Assembly: GCA_012728855.1 (NCBI GenBank)
Contig: JAAYEH010000156.1
Span: forward strand, 1 to 64,000
Length of the DNA stretch: 64,000 bases
Reading direction: 5' to 3'
From: Rhodopirellula sp.
GTDB lineage: Bacteria; Planctomycetota; Planctomycetia; Pirellulales; Thermoguttaceae
Part shown: positions 1-8,939 of the stretch, in pieces
Layout of the letters: each line of letters opens with the position of its first letter
Numbering within the stretch: the stretch's first letter is position 1
Notes under the pieces: generated by a model
What the model was told of the DNA's origin: nothing
The model's database searches: none
The model's input: the letters and a program-made list of their open reading frames with translations, nothing else
Position numbers and translations under genes: made by a program

Positions 1-1516
1 CGTGGGCATCGAACATCTCAGAATTATTCTGGAGCAAGCGGGACAGTTCGTCCCATTTGCGGTCGGTGCCGGACTGGCGGACCCTGTAGGCCAGTTCTTC
101 CAGTTCCTTGAGCATCTCGATTTCGATCTGCAATTCCTTGATGGTCTGGGCTGCTGAAGCCTGGTCGACAACTTTCTCTTCCGCCTCTTCAATTTCGGCG
201 TCGGGGGCGTCGTCCAGGTCGTCCAGATCGTCCTCGGTGTACTTCGGCAGGCTCTCAACCATGTCCACGCGAACATCGGCCCCGCGCTTAAGCATCTGCT
301 CTTCGCGAAGACGCTTCTCCAGGCGTTCCTTGCGACGGCGGAGCGATTGGTAAATGGCTTCGGGCGAGGATGCCAAGCGGCGCTGCAGAACGGTCAAGGC
401 GAAGCCCACCGTGCCCTTGCGGCCTTCGTTCTCCAGCGCCGCGGCACGGTTGAATTCCTCGCGGACATATTCCGTGACCCGTTCGTAGAGTTTCGCCTCG
501 GGATCGGACAGGTCGTATTTGACCGTGTAGGCCCGGCGTTCCGGGAAGAGGGGCCGGCCGTCAAACTTGAGCAACTGCTCTTTGACCAGCCGGCGCATAA
601 GGTCGGAAGTATCTACTGTGTGAGTGCCATCGCGGAACTTGCCCTCGAAGCGGTCGCCGTCGAGCAGGGCCATGAAGAGTTGGAAGTCCTCCTCCTTGCC
701 GTTATGCGGGGTGGCTGTCAGCAGTAGGAAGTTGCGAGTACGGCTGGAGAGAAGCTGCCCCAGTTTGTATCGCTTGGTCGGCTTCACTTCGCCTGAGAAG
801 AAAGACGCCGACATCTTGTGGGCTTCATCGCAGACAATGAGATCCCAATCGCACTGCTCCAGCTTGGGGTGGAGAGCCTCGTCGCGGCTGAGCTTGTCGA
901 GGCGGCAGATCACCAGGTTGTTCTCTTGAAACCAGTTGCCAGTACGGGCAGATTCCAGTTTGTCGTTGGTCATGATGTCAAACGGCAAATGGAATCGGCG
1001 GTCGAGTTCGTCCTGCCATTGCTCAGCGAGATTTCCCGGACAGACAATCATGCAGCGTTGCAGATCCCCGCGGACGATCTCCTCTTTGACCAGCAGTCCG
1101 GTCATGATGGTCTTGCCCGAGCCGGGGTCGTCGGCCAGCAAATAACGGAGCGGCTGTCGGGGCAGCATCTCGCCATAAACGGCGGTAATCTGATGAGGCA
1201 GCGGCTCGACCATCGACGTGTGGACGGCCAACAACGGATCGAACAGATAGGCCAGTTGGATACGCTTGGCCTCGGATACCAGTCTAAAGAGGGGTCCGTC
1301 GCCGTCGAAACTCCAAGGACTGCCCTCGGCGACGATTTCGATAGTCGACTCACGGTCGCGATAGAGAAGTTCGTTCGCGGGCCGGCCTGTCGCGTCTTTG
1401 TAGGTAAGGTCTACCGCCGTGTTGCCGATCCACTTAACGTCGATGACGGTGACCAACTGGCCCGGAAGGATACCCCGTACGGTAGCACCGCGCGATAAGT
1501 CTTCCAGCTTTGCCAT
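1..1516 (-). CDS. SNF2-type DEAD/DEAH helicase, C-terminus cut by the left edge
   Basis: About 505 N-terminal residues are visible in one open frame read from 1516 down to base 1. The ATG at 1516 is followed by MAKLEDLSRG. Walker A is LADDPGSGKT near residue 130, the helicase box II is CDEAH near residue 230, and a motif III-like LLLTATPHNGKEEDF follows. This order is that of superfamily 2 SNF2-like ATPases. From memory, the N-terminal block (PGQLVTVIDVKWIG and SPWSFDGDGPLFRL) matches large bacterial helicases often annotated as DrmD, the SNF2 helicase of class 1 DISARM phage defence, but also as plain helicases. The second RecA lobe and the partner genes lie beyond the window, so membership of a defence system is inference only. 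Confidence 0.85.
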   Translation of the reverse strand, partial: MAKLEDLSRGATVRGILPGQLVTVIDVKWIGNTAVDLTYKDATGRPANELLYRDRESTIEIVAEGSPWSFDGDGPLFRLVSEAKRIQLAYLFDPLLAVHTSMVEPLPHQITAVYGEMLPRQPLRYLLADDPGSGKTIMTGLLVKEEIVRGDLQRCMIVCPGNLAEQWQDELDRRFHLPFDIMTNDKLESARTGNWFQENNLVICRLDKLSRDEALHPKLEQCDWDLIVCDEAHKMSASFFSGEVKPTKRYKLGQLLSSRTRNFLLLTATPHNGKEEDFQLFMALLDGDRFEGKFRDGTHTVDTSDLMRRLVKEQLLKFDGRPLFPERRAYTVKYDLSDPEAKLYERVTEYVREEFNRAAALENEGRKGTVGFALTVLQRRLASSPEAIYQSLRRRKERLEKRLREEQMLKRGADVRVDMVESLPKYTEDDLDDLDDAPDAEIEEAEEKVVDQASAAQTIKELQIEIEMLKELEELAYRVRQSGTDRKWDELSRLLQNNSEMFDAH

Positions 1517-2045
1517 TTTTTCACCTTTGACGTACTCAGGGTATTTCAGGATCCGGGCGAGCCGTGAGCTTCAACATCCGGTTCTAATACTAAATCCTCA
1601 TGCGATTCGTGTACTGTCGAGCGATAACCCGAACATACTCCGCGGCCCCACTATTGCAAGTAGGTGACCCCACCTTCCAGCCCCTTTTTTTCAGGAACTG
1701 ATTATTGACAGCCCCGACTGTTGTCGAGTCGGAGGATTGCGCAAACTATAGCCACCCCCCCCGGTCAAGTCTGCTTGCTGAATGGCGTTGGTCAAAGAAT
1801 AGCGAAAGCCGGGGTCGGATCGAATCTAACGTGACGCACGTACATAATTCTGTTGAGGGAGAAGCCCGGAGTTGGTCTGCCGTGGCTCGAGGGAAGGGAT
1901 GGTTCAAAAAACGGGGAGTGACCGTTCACGAGGTGGGGAAAAGCACTGTCAGGTGGGAATTGGGAAATTCAGATGGGCGCCTACATTGAGCGCCGCTAAT
2001 TGTGTTAGTTTTTTTGGGAGTCGGTGTCGAGGGACTGGAAGGCTG

Positions 2046-2095
2046 GGGGACAGGCACATTTTGCTCCGAAGACTCCGCAAAATGAGCCCGTCCCC
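2046..2095. repeat. Imperfect hairpin, GGGGACAGGC family
   Basis: The left arm GGGGACAGGCACATTTTGC pairs with the right arm GCAAAATGAGCCCGTCCCC with about three mismatches or wobbles around a short loop. It is related in sequence to the arms of the hairpins at 12579-12677 and 34022-34112. Confidence 0.75.
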
Positions 2096-2260
2096 AACGG
2101 TTTTCTGCCCAGTAGACTCCGCCGCGACGTCCGCCCGATCTACGTCAGAATGGGAATCCTGCCCGAGATGGCTGCCGGCATCCAAACCAACTCCGAGCTG
2201 AGTGTGCCGCCGGAGACGTGAGAAGTTTTATTTTCAACCGCCCGCCAGAATAGCAGAAAC

Positions 2261-2327
2261 CGTGGGGCAGGTTTGCAACCTGCCTTGTGCGACGTGAAAA
2301 GTCGGCAGGTTGCCAACCTGCCCCACG
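2261..2327. repeat. Inverted repeat, GTGGGGCAGGTT family, copy 1
   Basis: Arms GTGGGGCAGGTTTGCAACC and GGTTGCCAACCTGCCCCAC flank a roughly 20-base centre; each arm also contains its own small palindrome (GCAGGTT..AACCTGC). A second copy lies at 50682-50747 and shares the flank CAGAAACCGTGGGGCAGG, so this is a dispersed element rather than a local terminator. Confidence 0.85.
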
Positions 2328-2404
2328 ACTCGATTCCAGCATCGTGGCGGGTGGTTGTTTATTTTACGACAACCAGCCGCAAAGAGTGCAACAGCAAAGC
2401 CGCG

Positions 2405-3256
2405 CTATTTCCCCAAGTGCTTTTCGAACCACGCCGCCGTGGCGTCGCGGGCGCGCTGCACATCGTCGCCGCGAAACCCGTGGCCCGCGCCTTCCAGGGT
2501 GAGCAATTCGGCCGGCACGCCGTGCTTTTCCAGTTCGGCGAGGATTTTGCGACTGTGGTCGATGGGAACGAGTTCGTCCTTATCGCCGTGGATCAGCAGC
2601 GTTGCCGCGTCGTCCGCGGAAACCTGCAGCAAGGGGGAACAATCGTCCGCCTCTTCGGGATTGAACCGCAGGGCCGGATAATTCTGGTAATAGGACGATT
2701 TCTCGTCGACCCAGGGGCGGATGTCGGTCGGCGGGCACCAAGGGGCGACCGCCTTCACGCGGTCGCTGACGGCCGCCAGCGGGTCGTCTTTCTTGGTTTC
2801 GCCGTCATCGCCGGTGGTGCCGAGCATCAAAGAAAGATGGCCGCCGGCGCTGGCCCCGGTCACCCCCAACCGCTCGGGGTCGATGCCGAGTTCCGCCGCA
2901 TGGCAGCGGATGTAGCGAACGGCGCGGCGGACGTCGGCGACCGCCTCCGGGACAAGGTACTTCGGGCTGCTGCCGTGGCGGACGGCGAAAACGGTGAACC
3001 CCCGGTCCAGCAGCGTCTGGATCACGCCCTGGAACTTCTCCGGCGGCGACCAGCGCGAGTACCATCCGCCGCTGACCATGAAGAGCACCCCGGCGCCGTT
3101 GGCCTCCTTCGGACGGAACCGGTCGAAGGTGAGCGCCATGCCGTCCTTGTGGCCGTAGACCACGTCGGGAGTGATTTGAACCTCCACTTCGGCGCGTGCG
3201 GAAACGGTTCCCAACAGCACCACAACGAGCGCCAGACATCGTATCGCGAATCGCAT
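2405..3256 (-). CDS. Secreted alpha/beta hydrolase, acetyl-esterase/lipase-like
   Basis: 283 residues. The start at 3256 is chosen because TAGGAGC lies about 8 bases upstream and a signal peptide follows directly (MRFAIRCLALVVVLLG, cleavage likely near SARA-EV). The catalytic triad of the esterase/dienelactone-hydrolase type is visible: Ser136 in GASAGG, Asp227 in HGDKDELVP and His259 in GAGHGF, plus an oxyanion-type GGW motif near residue 70. The likely role is hydrolysis of ester groups, for example acetyl groups on polysaccharides, outside the cytoplasm. Planctomycete genomes carry many such BD-FAE-like esterases, often beside carbohydrate genes as here. Substrate unknown. Confidence 0.85.
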   Translation of the reverse strand: MRFAIRCLALVVVLLGTVSARAEVEVQITPDVVYGHKDGMALTFDRFRPKEANGAGVLFMVSGGWYSRWSPPEKFQGVIQTLLDRGFTVFAVRHGSSPKYLVPEAVADVRRAVRYIRCHAAELGIDPERLGVTGASAGGHLSLMLGTTGDDGETKKDDPLAAVSDRVKAVAPWCPPTDIRPWVDEKSSYYQNYPALRFNPEEADDCSPLLQVSADDAATLLIHGDKDELVPIDHSRKILAELEKHGVPAELLTLEGAGHGFRGDDVQRARDATAAWFEKHLGK

Positions 3257-3385
3257 CTCGGAAGCTCCTAAAGAACATTGGAAGCGCATCATCACCACCT
3301 TGAAGTTAGCAGGTGGGCGACTGAGGGTAAAGAGTCGAGAGTCAAGAGCCAGGCAATCTGGTTGGCTTTTGACGCTCCGCTCTCT

Positions 3386-3420
3386 GATGTCGATACGGAA
3401 AAAGATTCCCGACCCCCTTG
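3386..3420. repeat. Half copy of the GGGGTCGGGAGTC hairpin element
   Basis: The stretch reads CGATACGGAAAAAGATTCCC followed by GACCCCC, one arm of the element found complete at 7138-7237, 47710-47806, 51232-51329 and 62225-62321. I see no matching opposite arm nearby, so this copy is decayed. It lies in the short gap between the esterase start and the end of the UvsE fusion gene. Confidence 0.7.
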
Positions 3421-3461
3421 CTCGCCCGTCCTTTATCCGTGCCCCGGCTTTGCCATCCGTG

Positions 3462-4628
3462 CTAGTCCGCCGGCGTTTGACCAATCAGCAATTCCTTCTG
3501 CTGCCGCGACATGGCTTTGATCGCCGCTTCCCGTTTCAACGCCAGGCCGTGCGTGGCCTGGACTTCCTGATACGCCACCCGGACCGGCAGGCGACTGCGG
3601 GTGTAGCGGGAAGCCGTGCCGGCGTTGTGCCGCTGGCACCTTCGGTTCACATCCTTGGCGATGCCCGTGTACAGCGAACCGTCGGCACAGCGCAGCATGT
3701 AGACGAACCACATCCGCGCCCGAGCGTCTCGGCGGGCCTCGTCCAACTCCCGCTTCAGCTTGAGCACGGCCACCTCTTTTGCTTTAGCCTCGACCTCCAC
3801 GGTGAGATCGAGATCTCGCCAGCAGTCGGGAAAGTCGCGTACGTCAATAAAGTCGTGATGCCGCTGAGGCGCCCGCCCTTTCCATCCTTCGATCGGGCTG
3901 GAAATGTGGAACAAAGGCTCGCGATTCCAAGTGGCAACGGCCTGCGCCGTCGTCTCGTCTTCCGTCAATCCGTCGCGATGGCAACGGTGGTGATGGACGT
4001 CGTAAACCAAGGGGATTCCCTCGGCTCGGCAGTATGGCAAAAGATCGGCGGGCGTGTAGGTGCGGTCGTCGTTTTCGACCGTAAGCCGGGATCGGGCGCG
4101 CCGAGACAATCGCCGCAGGTTGCGAGCGAACTCGCCGAGAGCCTTCTGCTTGTCGCCGTATCCCCCGCCGCCGTGAAGGTTCACCACGTCGGCCCCGACC
4201 CATTCGGCCACCTCCGCCTGGTACTCCAGTTCCGCGATCGATTTCTCCACCACGTCCGGCCGAGGAGAGTTCAGCACCACGAACTGATCAGGATGGAAAG
4301 AGGTTCGCAGCGAGTGCCTCTTGGCCAGTCGCTTGCACTTCTTGAAGCGGCGGATGATCTCATCGCCTTCGGGCAGGTCGTCCACCGCATAGCCGCAGTC
4401 GGGATGGGTCTTCAGCGGAAGAACCTGGCTATTGATCCGAAAGCAACCAATCCCTTGCTCGGCACAGAATTGAAGCGAGGCCAACAGCGCGTCGGCGTTT
4501 GCCAGACAGAGCCCGGCGAGTTTCGCCAGGCCGTCGGCTCGCTTCATCCGAGCGATGGCTGTAGCCGTCGTTGTTCGGAACGTGATCGGTTGCTCGCGAA
4601 ACATGCAGCAAAGGCCGAAGCGAATCAT
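3462..4628 (-). CDS. uvsE: UV-damage endonuclease (UvsE) fused to a GIY-YIG nuclease domain
   Basis: 388 residues. Residues 1 to about 290 are a complete UVDE-family TIM-barrel endonuclease, which nicks DNA 5' of UV photoproducts. Visible landmarks are MIRFGLCC, TSFHPDQFVVLNSP, VNLHGGGGYGDK, LTVENDD and YDVHHHRC. From about residue 298 the frame runs on without a stop into a GIY-YIG domain (WFVYMLRCADGSLYTGIAKDV, then RCQRHNAGTASRYT), normally a separate protein of about 90 residues (the YhbQ type). I read the junction codon by codon and found no stop. An internal ATG at the junction could also give a separate short protein. The start at 4628 overlaps the stop of the upstream lipoprotein gene as ATGA, indicating translational coupling. 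Confidence 0.88.
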   Translation of the reverse strand: MIRFGLCCMFREQPITFRTTTATAIARMKRADGLAKLAGLCLANADALLASLQFCAEQGIGCFRINSQVLPLKTHPDCGYAVDDLPEGDEIIRRFKKCKRLAKRHSLRTSFHPDQFVVLNSPRPDVVEKSIAELEYQAEVAEWVGADVVNLHGGGGYGDKQKALGEFARNLRRLSRRARSRLTVENDDRTYTPADLLPYCRAEGIPLVYDVHHHRCHRDGLTEDETTAQAVATWNREPLFHISSPIEGWKGRAPQRHHDFIDVRDFPDCWRDLDLTVEVEAKAKEVAVLKLKRELDEARRDARARMWFVYMLRCADGSLYTGIAKDVNRRCQRHNAGTASRYTRSRLPVRVAYQEVQATHGLALKREAAIKAMSRQQKELLIGQTPAD

Positions 4629-5548
4629 CGTTTCTCGTCCCCGGCGGAAGTCGTGCGGTCCTCGTCCGAGGTGATGACGGCAGCCGGAACACTGAAAGGC
4701 GACTTCCTGCCGGAGCGGAACAGCCGTCGCAGGAGAAACACCGGCAGCCCCAACACGAAGACCACGGCCGCCCAGGGCAGCAGCGCCACCGCGACCAGCG
4801 AGGCGGTCTGCACGGTTGCCAACAACGCGCTGAGCGACTGCTCCCAGGCGCGGCGGGCACGAGTGCCGTAGCCGGCAACCTCCGGCGGCACGTAATTCTC
4901 GATCTCTTCGATGCGAAGCGTTACCGTCGTCAGCGAGGTTGTATCCTGCAACACGCGGAGGCGCCCTTCCATGCGTTCGGTTTCCTCGCGGACGCGGGAC
5001 AGCTCGCGCTCGATTTCCAGCACGTCTTTCAATTCGCCGGTGGCGGTCTCGAGCAGTTTCAGCAACCGCTGTTCTTCCTGCCGCTTGTTTCGGATGCGAG
5101 CCTCCACGTCGTAGTATTCTTCCGTCACATCGCGAGAGTCGGACCGAACGGAGCGCGGCTCGCCCAGCTCCCGCGCGGCGGCCAGCAGCTCGCTGTACCG
5201 GTCCACGGGCACCCGAATGACCCACTCGCCGTGACGGGGCCGGCCCGGGGAACCCAGGATTTCCGAATGGGCGACGTAGGCGTCGAACCGTTTTAGCAGG
5301 GCGTCGATCTCGGCCGGCACCGGATCGAAATCCTCGACCACAAGATCGACCGTGGCGGTGTAGACGATCTTGCGGTCGACAAATCCCGGCGGAACCGCCG
5401 GACCGCCGAGGTCGGCCGCTTCATCGGGTGATGCCTCATCAGGCGTAATCGCTTGCGCAGGTTCAGCTCGTTCGTAACCGGGCTGCTCCGCGCCACCGCA
5501 GCCTCCGACCAGCAGCAACGCCAGCAACATGCTGAAAGAGAATCTCAT
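4625..5548 (-). CDS. DUF4349-type lipoprotein with C-terminal membrane segment
   Basis: 307 residues. The N-terminus MRFSFSMLLALLLVGGCGG is a lipoprotein signal with a lipobox-like VGGC. Residues of about 60-230 match the DUF4349 pattern (KIVYTATVDLVVEDF, GEWVIRVPVDRY, SRDVTEEYYDVEARIRNKR), followed by a coiled-coil-prone charged stretch (LKDVLEIERELSRVREETERM). A hydrophobic span (SLVAVALLPWAAVVFVLGLPV) anchors the C-terminus. Function is unknown; such proteins are cell-envelope components. It is the upstream gene of a two-gene unit with uvsE, by an ATGA overlap. Confidence 0.85.
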   Translation of the reverse strand: MRFSFSMLLALLLVGGCGGAEQPGYERAEPAQAITPDEASPDEAADLGGPAVPPGFVDRKIVYTATVDLVVEDFDPVPAEIDALLKRFDAYVAHSEILGSPGRPRHGEWVIRVPVDRYSELLAAARELGEPRSVRSDSRDVTEEYYDVEARIRNKRQEEQRLLKLLETATGELKDVLEIERELSRVREETERMEGRLRVLQDTTSLTTVTLRIEEIENYVPPEVAGYGTRARRAWEQSLSALLATVQTASLVAVALLPWAAVVFVLGLPVFLLRRLFRSGRKSPFSVPAAVITSDEDRTTSAGDEKR

Positions 5549-5742
5549 GATCGCACCTCGATGTCAGGATCGGACGGAACCGAGCGGTAGCGGCGACTTG
5601 CTCCAACGGTTGGATACCCGCAAGCCACAAAATATTCCCGCGCCCGTGTTTGCGCCGACGGTGGGCAAACCGTTGAGTCGGCGAGACGGCAGCGGGGCCC
5701 AATGACCGGCAGACCTGGACCAACGAACCAACGCGGCACGAG

Positions 5743-5934
5743 CTATCCGCCGTCATTGGTTGACGTCACGGGTCTTTTGCGGCGAATCTTCGGTTCACGG
5801 GAAACCGATTGCCGGTCCGATTCGGCATGCCGCCGACGCAGATCATTCATCATCGCCCGCATGTCGCCGTTGAATTCTTGAGCGTATTCTTCGCGAATAC
5901 GCCGAACTTCGGAAAGAACTGGATCAAGAGCCAT
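5743..5934 (-). CDS. Small charged protein, unknown function
   Basis: 63 residues starting MALDPVLSEVRRIREEYAQ. The start at 5934 is chosen for a GGGGGA about 6 bases upstream; an ATG two codons earlier (5940) is possible. The pattern DPVLxEVRRIREEYAxxFNxD is one I recognise in many small planctomycete and cyanobacterial proteins sometimes proposed to be antitoxin-like. No toxin gene is visible beside it. It overlaps the 3' end of the frameshifted propeller gene by 11 bases. Confidence 0.6.
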   Translation of the reverse strand: MALDPVLSEVRRIREEYAQEFNGDMRAMMNDLRRRHAESDRQSVSREPKIRRKRPVTSTNDGG

Positions 5935-7111
5935 TATCATCCCCCATGAGTTGATCGGGATCCAAGTAGACCGCGTAGAGCTTGGTTTTGTCACCGGCAA
6001 TTGCGATTTTCAGCCGCACCGTCTTTCCCCGCAGGCCCGCGAGTGATTCATCCGCCCATCGCACCGCACGGACCGCGCCGACGGTGCCTTCCGCGGCGGA
6101 GACGACACCCCGCCTTTCACCGCTGTAGGCGGGCAGCAGTCGGCCTTTTTCGTCGGCCAATTCCACGGTGACATCCTCGCCGCCGTCAGCATTAAGCAGG
6201 ATATCACAACCGTCTTCCGGCAAAGTGATCGGAGCGGACCAGATCGTGCCCCGCGAGGAGCCCTTCGCCAGGTGCAGGCTCCCCCAGCGATCGCGAGGCA
6301 GGGTCGCCAATGCCACCTCCGCGTAGTAGTCCTGGCCGGTAACGGTCGCGTTGCGCCAGCGGCCATGATAGATGAGCGTCTTCTCTCCCACGTTCAAGAT
6401 GCCGTTGGCTTGGCAGAGGATGGTGGGATCGTCGACACCGGGAACGGGCGTGACCGGCGACTGCTTGCCGGAAATGAACACATGGTCTTTGACGGGCTCG
6501 CGGAAGGCTACCCCGTCGTTGCTGACCACGAGGCCCAAATCGCAGGTGATGAGGCCCGCGCCGTACCAGCCCTGCTTCCTTCGCTCGGCTTGGGGTGGGT
6601 TGTGCCAGATGCCGTAGAGGCCCACGGCAACATTGCCGAGACTCGCCGCGCCGACGCCGAGGTGGACTTGCGGGTAGTCTCCCACCAGCCCTCGCAACGC
6701 CACGTCGTCGGGCTCGGGCAGGCGAAACGCCGCATGATACTCCCGGTCCCACTGAACGAAATCGGTGGACGTACTAGCATACCCTTGACGACCTTCCGGC
6801 TTGCCACGGTTGTCCGTGCCTACCCCCTGGCCATGAACGATGTAGCGGTTGCCGAACTTGAAGAAACTGCCCATCTCCAGAAAACGCTCCGTCGGGTAGT
6901 TCTCCGCCGCCGTCCAATGATCCCGTCGGAGCTGGTTGCCGGCCGGAAGACCCACGTGTGGGTCAACGTGGTGTAGAGCATCTTGTAGCGATGAGCGGGA
7001 TCGCTTTCGTCGAGGATCACCGCCGCACACTGCGTCGTCTCGTCGGGCAATCGGATCGGGTGACTTGCCGGGCCAGCGCGATGGTCTCGTCCGTACCGAC
7101 TCGCTCATCAC
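5924..7111 (-). pseudogene. Frameshifted, 5'-truncated paralogue of the GH32-like gene at 7242-8810
   Basis: The frame ending at 5924 encodes about 330 residues that align along their length with the C-terminal two thirds of the neighbouring gene (shared landmarks: LGLVVSNDGVAFREPV against LGFLISNDGLHFREPI, ATLPRDRWG against VTLPRDRFG, and matching C-terminal YAVYLD against YAVYVE). The matching upstream segment (CAAVILDESDPAHRYKMLYTTL, then RPATSSDGI) is in another frame. Adding one base near 6919-6920 would join them as SSDGIHWTAAENYP. The first 140 or so residues, including any signal peptide, are missing. It is probably a dying tandem duplicate, although a single sequencing error could account for the frameshift but not for the missing start. 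Confidence 0.75.
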
Positions 7112-7137
7112 GATCGCCGATCACCAGCCTCCGAGTT

Positions 7138-7237
7138 CAAGGGGGTCGGGAGTCTTTTTTCGTGTCGGCCGGGCAACGCTTCCGTGTAGGGGGAGAACTG
7201 TCTCCGGCCGATACGAAAAAAGACTCCCGACCCCTTG
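7138..7237. repeat. Long inverted repeat, GGGGTCGGGAGTC family, copy 1
   Basis: The arms share the outer core GGGGTCGGGAGTCTTTTTT and continue as CGTGTCGGCCGG against CCGGCCGATACG, one G-T wobble in about 31 pairs. The loop is about 36 bases. It sits directly after the stop of the GH32-like gene and before its paralogue, so it could end or attenuate transcription on the minus strand. Confidence 0.9.
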
Positions 7238-7241
7238 CTTT

Positions 7242-8810
7242 TCAGGACGCCTGTTCCACGTAAACGGCGTAAACGCGGACATCACCGTCCTTGGGCAATA
7301 CCGCTCGAATGAAGAACGGACCGCCCGCATCGACGGCGCCGGACGCACCCGTCGGCCAAGCAACGGCGACATGCGTTCCGCAGGTCGTTACTTTGGCGGC
7401 ATTCTCGCCCGAGTAGCCGGGAAGCGGCTGCTCGCGCGCGTCGAGCAGTTCCACCCTCAGGGGTCGCGCATCGCTGACGCCCTCGACATTGACGAACAGC
7501 CATGCCCGCTCCGGTGCGACCAACTCGGTCACGAACTCGGCGGAGGCATTCTCGCGGTGGCTCGACAAATAACCGAATCGGTCGCGAGGAAGGGTGACCA
7601 ACCCCACGCCGCCGCGCGGCGGATAGCTCGGCTTCTGCAAGTCCCAACTGCCGTACCAGTGATAGGTCTGATCGCCCACGTTGGCGAAGCCTTGTCCTTG
7701 CAGAAGGCCTCCTTGATCCCATTGCCCTTCTTCACCCCTGGGAATGAGGACGAAATCCCGGATCGGCTCGCGGAAATGGAGGCCGTCGTTGCTGATCAAG
7801 AAGCCCAGGTCGATCGTGCGATCTTGCCAGTTCTCCGCGCCGTGCCAGAGGCCGTAGACGCCGAGCAAGACGTTGTTGCGATGCCACACCGAGGCGGCCA
7901 GGTGGGCTTCCTCGGCCTGACCGACCGGAATCTCCTGCCCGATTGCTCCGCCGCGGATGAAGCCGAGGGTCTTGGTCGGCTCCCACTGGATCAGGTCGCG
8001 CGATCGGAGCACGGTCATGACGCGGCCGACCGGCTTGCCGTCCGGTTGCCAAACCCAGGGCGAGAACTGCTGACCGGGTAGGTGGTACATCCCGTTCCAA
8101 CGATAGAGGCCGCCCTGTTCGAAGTTTTCCGGAGGCAGAATCAAATCCTCTTCGACCAGGAAGCCTTTCTCGAAACGAACCGGCGTGGCGCTTTTCCACC
8201 GCAGCCCGTCGGGACTGAAGAGGGTGATCGAGGTCGACCCTTTGCTTTTTCCCAAGGTGGCGGCCACGGTCAACAGCATCTTGAAGCGGCGAGCAGGATC
8301 CGCTTCGTCGGCTTCGTGAAGAACGATGAGGTGAATCCCGCCGGCTTCGGGCGGATCGATGAGGACGAGGTTGTTCTGCTTGCTGCCGCGGTGCTCGACG
8401 AGGCCCAGGTTGGGCTTCTGCCAATGGATGCCGTCCTCGCTTTCGGCATAGGCCGGACGCAATCCGGAAAAACCGAGCCCCCGCTTGATCAACTCCAGCG
8501 ACTCATTGTCCGCCGCCACGTACCACAACTTGAATTTCCCCTCGTGGCGCAACACGGAGCCGTAAAACTGCACGGCCCATTCATCGCAAGCCCCCTTGCC
8601 GCCCCGCCGTACAACTGGGTTATCGGGGTGCTTCGTGGGCTGAACGAGCGTGAGTTGCAGGTTGTGCTGCTTGGGAATGCTCTGATCGTCGAAGGCGAAG
8701 AACGTCCGCGTGTCGGCCTGGAGCGAATCGGGCAACAACACCGCCGACAGGAGGAATGTCGCGGTCAGCAGTAGGGAAAGCACCCGATGGATGTCGGCAA
8801 AATGCATCAT
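7242..8810 (-). CDS. Secreted GH32/43-like five-bladed propeller hydrolase
   Basis: 522 residues. AGGAG lies 7 bases before the ATG at 8810 and the N-terminus is a signal peptide (LLLTATFLLSAVLLPDSLQA). The body has the features of glycosyl hydrolase family 32/43-type propellers as seen in planctomycetes: NPVVRRGGKGACDEW near residue 65, FKLWYVAADNE near 93, repeated blade motifs such as SEDGIHWQKPNLG and SPDGLRWKSA, and a C-terminal beta-sandwich-like region (ARPLRVELLDAREQPLPGYSGE). I infer a role in sucrose- or fructan-like or other glycoside degradation outside the cytoplasm; the true substrate is open. Upstream on the same strand is a GH29 fucosidase. Confidence 0.75.
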   Translation of the reverse strand: MMHFADIHRVLSLLLTATFLLSAVLLPDSLQADTRTFFAFDDQSIPKQHNLQLTLVQPTKHPDNPVVRRGGKGACDEWAVQFYGSVLRHEGKFKLWYVAADNESLELIKRGLGFSGLRPAYAESEDGIHWQKPNLGLVEHRGSKQNNLVLIDPPEAGGIHLIVLHEADEADPARRFKMLLTVAATLGKSKGSTSITLFSPDGLRWKSATPVRFEKGFLVEEDLILPPENFEQGGLYRWNGMYHLPGQQFSPWVWQPDGKPVGRVMTVLRSRDLIQWEPTKTLGFIRGGAIGQEIPVGQAEEAHLAASVWHRNNVLLGVYGLWHGAENWQDRTIDLGFLISNDGLHFREPIRDFVLIPRGEEGQWDQGGLLQGQGFANVGDQTYHWYGSWDLQKPSYPPRGGVGLVTLPRDRFGYLSSHRENASAEFVTELVAPERAWLFVNVEGVSDARPLRVELLDAREQPLPGYSGENAAKVTTCGTHVAVAWPTGASGAVDAGGPFFIRAVLPKDGDVRVYAVYVEQAS

Positions 8811-8862
8811 GGCAGACTCCTATTGCCCCGCCAGGAAAGAAGTTCACGACGGTCCGCTGTTT

Positions 8863-8921
8863 GTCAGGCTTTTCAGCCTGACTGTGGCCCAATGCGGCAA
8901 TGTCAGGCTGGAAAGCCTGAC
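8863..8921. repeat. Paired palindromes GTCAGGCT..AGCCTGAC
   Basis: Two palindromes, GTCAGGCTTTTCAGCCTGAC and GTCAGGCTGGAAAGCCTGAC, lie 19 bases apart and can also pair with each other. They sit between the fucosidase stop and the start of the next gene, where they could act as a terminator or as an RNA-protecting hairpin. Confidence 0.85.
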
Positions 8922-8939
8922 GACCTTTTTCGCCGCGGT

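Larger units (their letters stand above)
1517..2404. other. Non-coding stretch with hairpin repeats
   Basis: No convincing gene is visible here. The small open frames lack a ribosome binding site and overlap one another on both strands. The stretch holds a half copy of the GGTTCAAAAAACGGGGA repeat at 1901-1917 and two inverted repeats, listed separately at 2046-2095 and 2261-2327. It separates the helicase from the esterase and may mark the boundary of an accessory region. Confidence 0.6.

Noticed and set aside
347-1498. Long plus-strand open frames over the left-edge helicase
   Set aside because: They are the reverse-strand shadow of the helicase gene, which has clear Walker and DEAH motifs in the minus frame.
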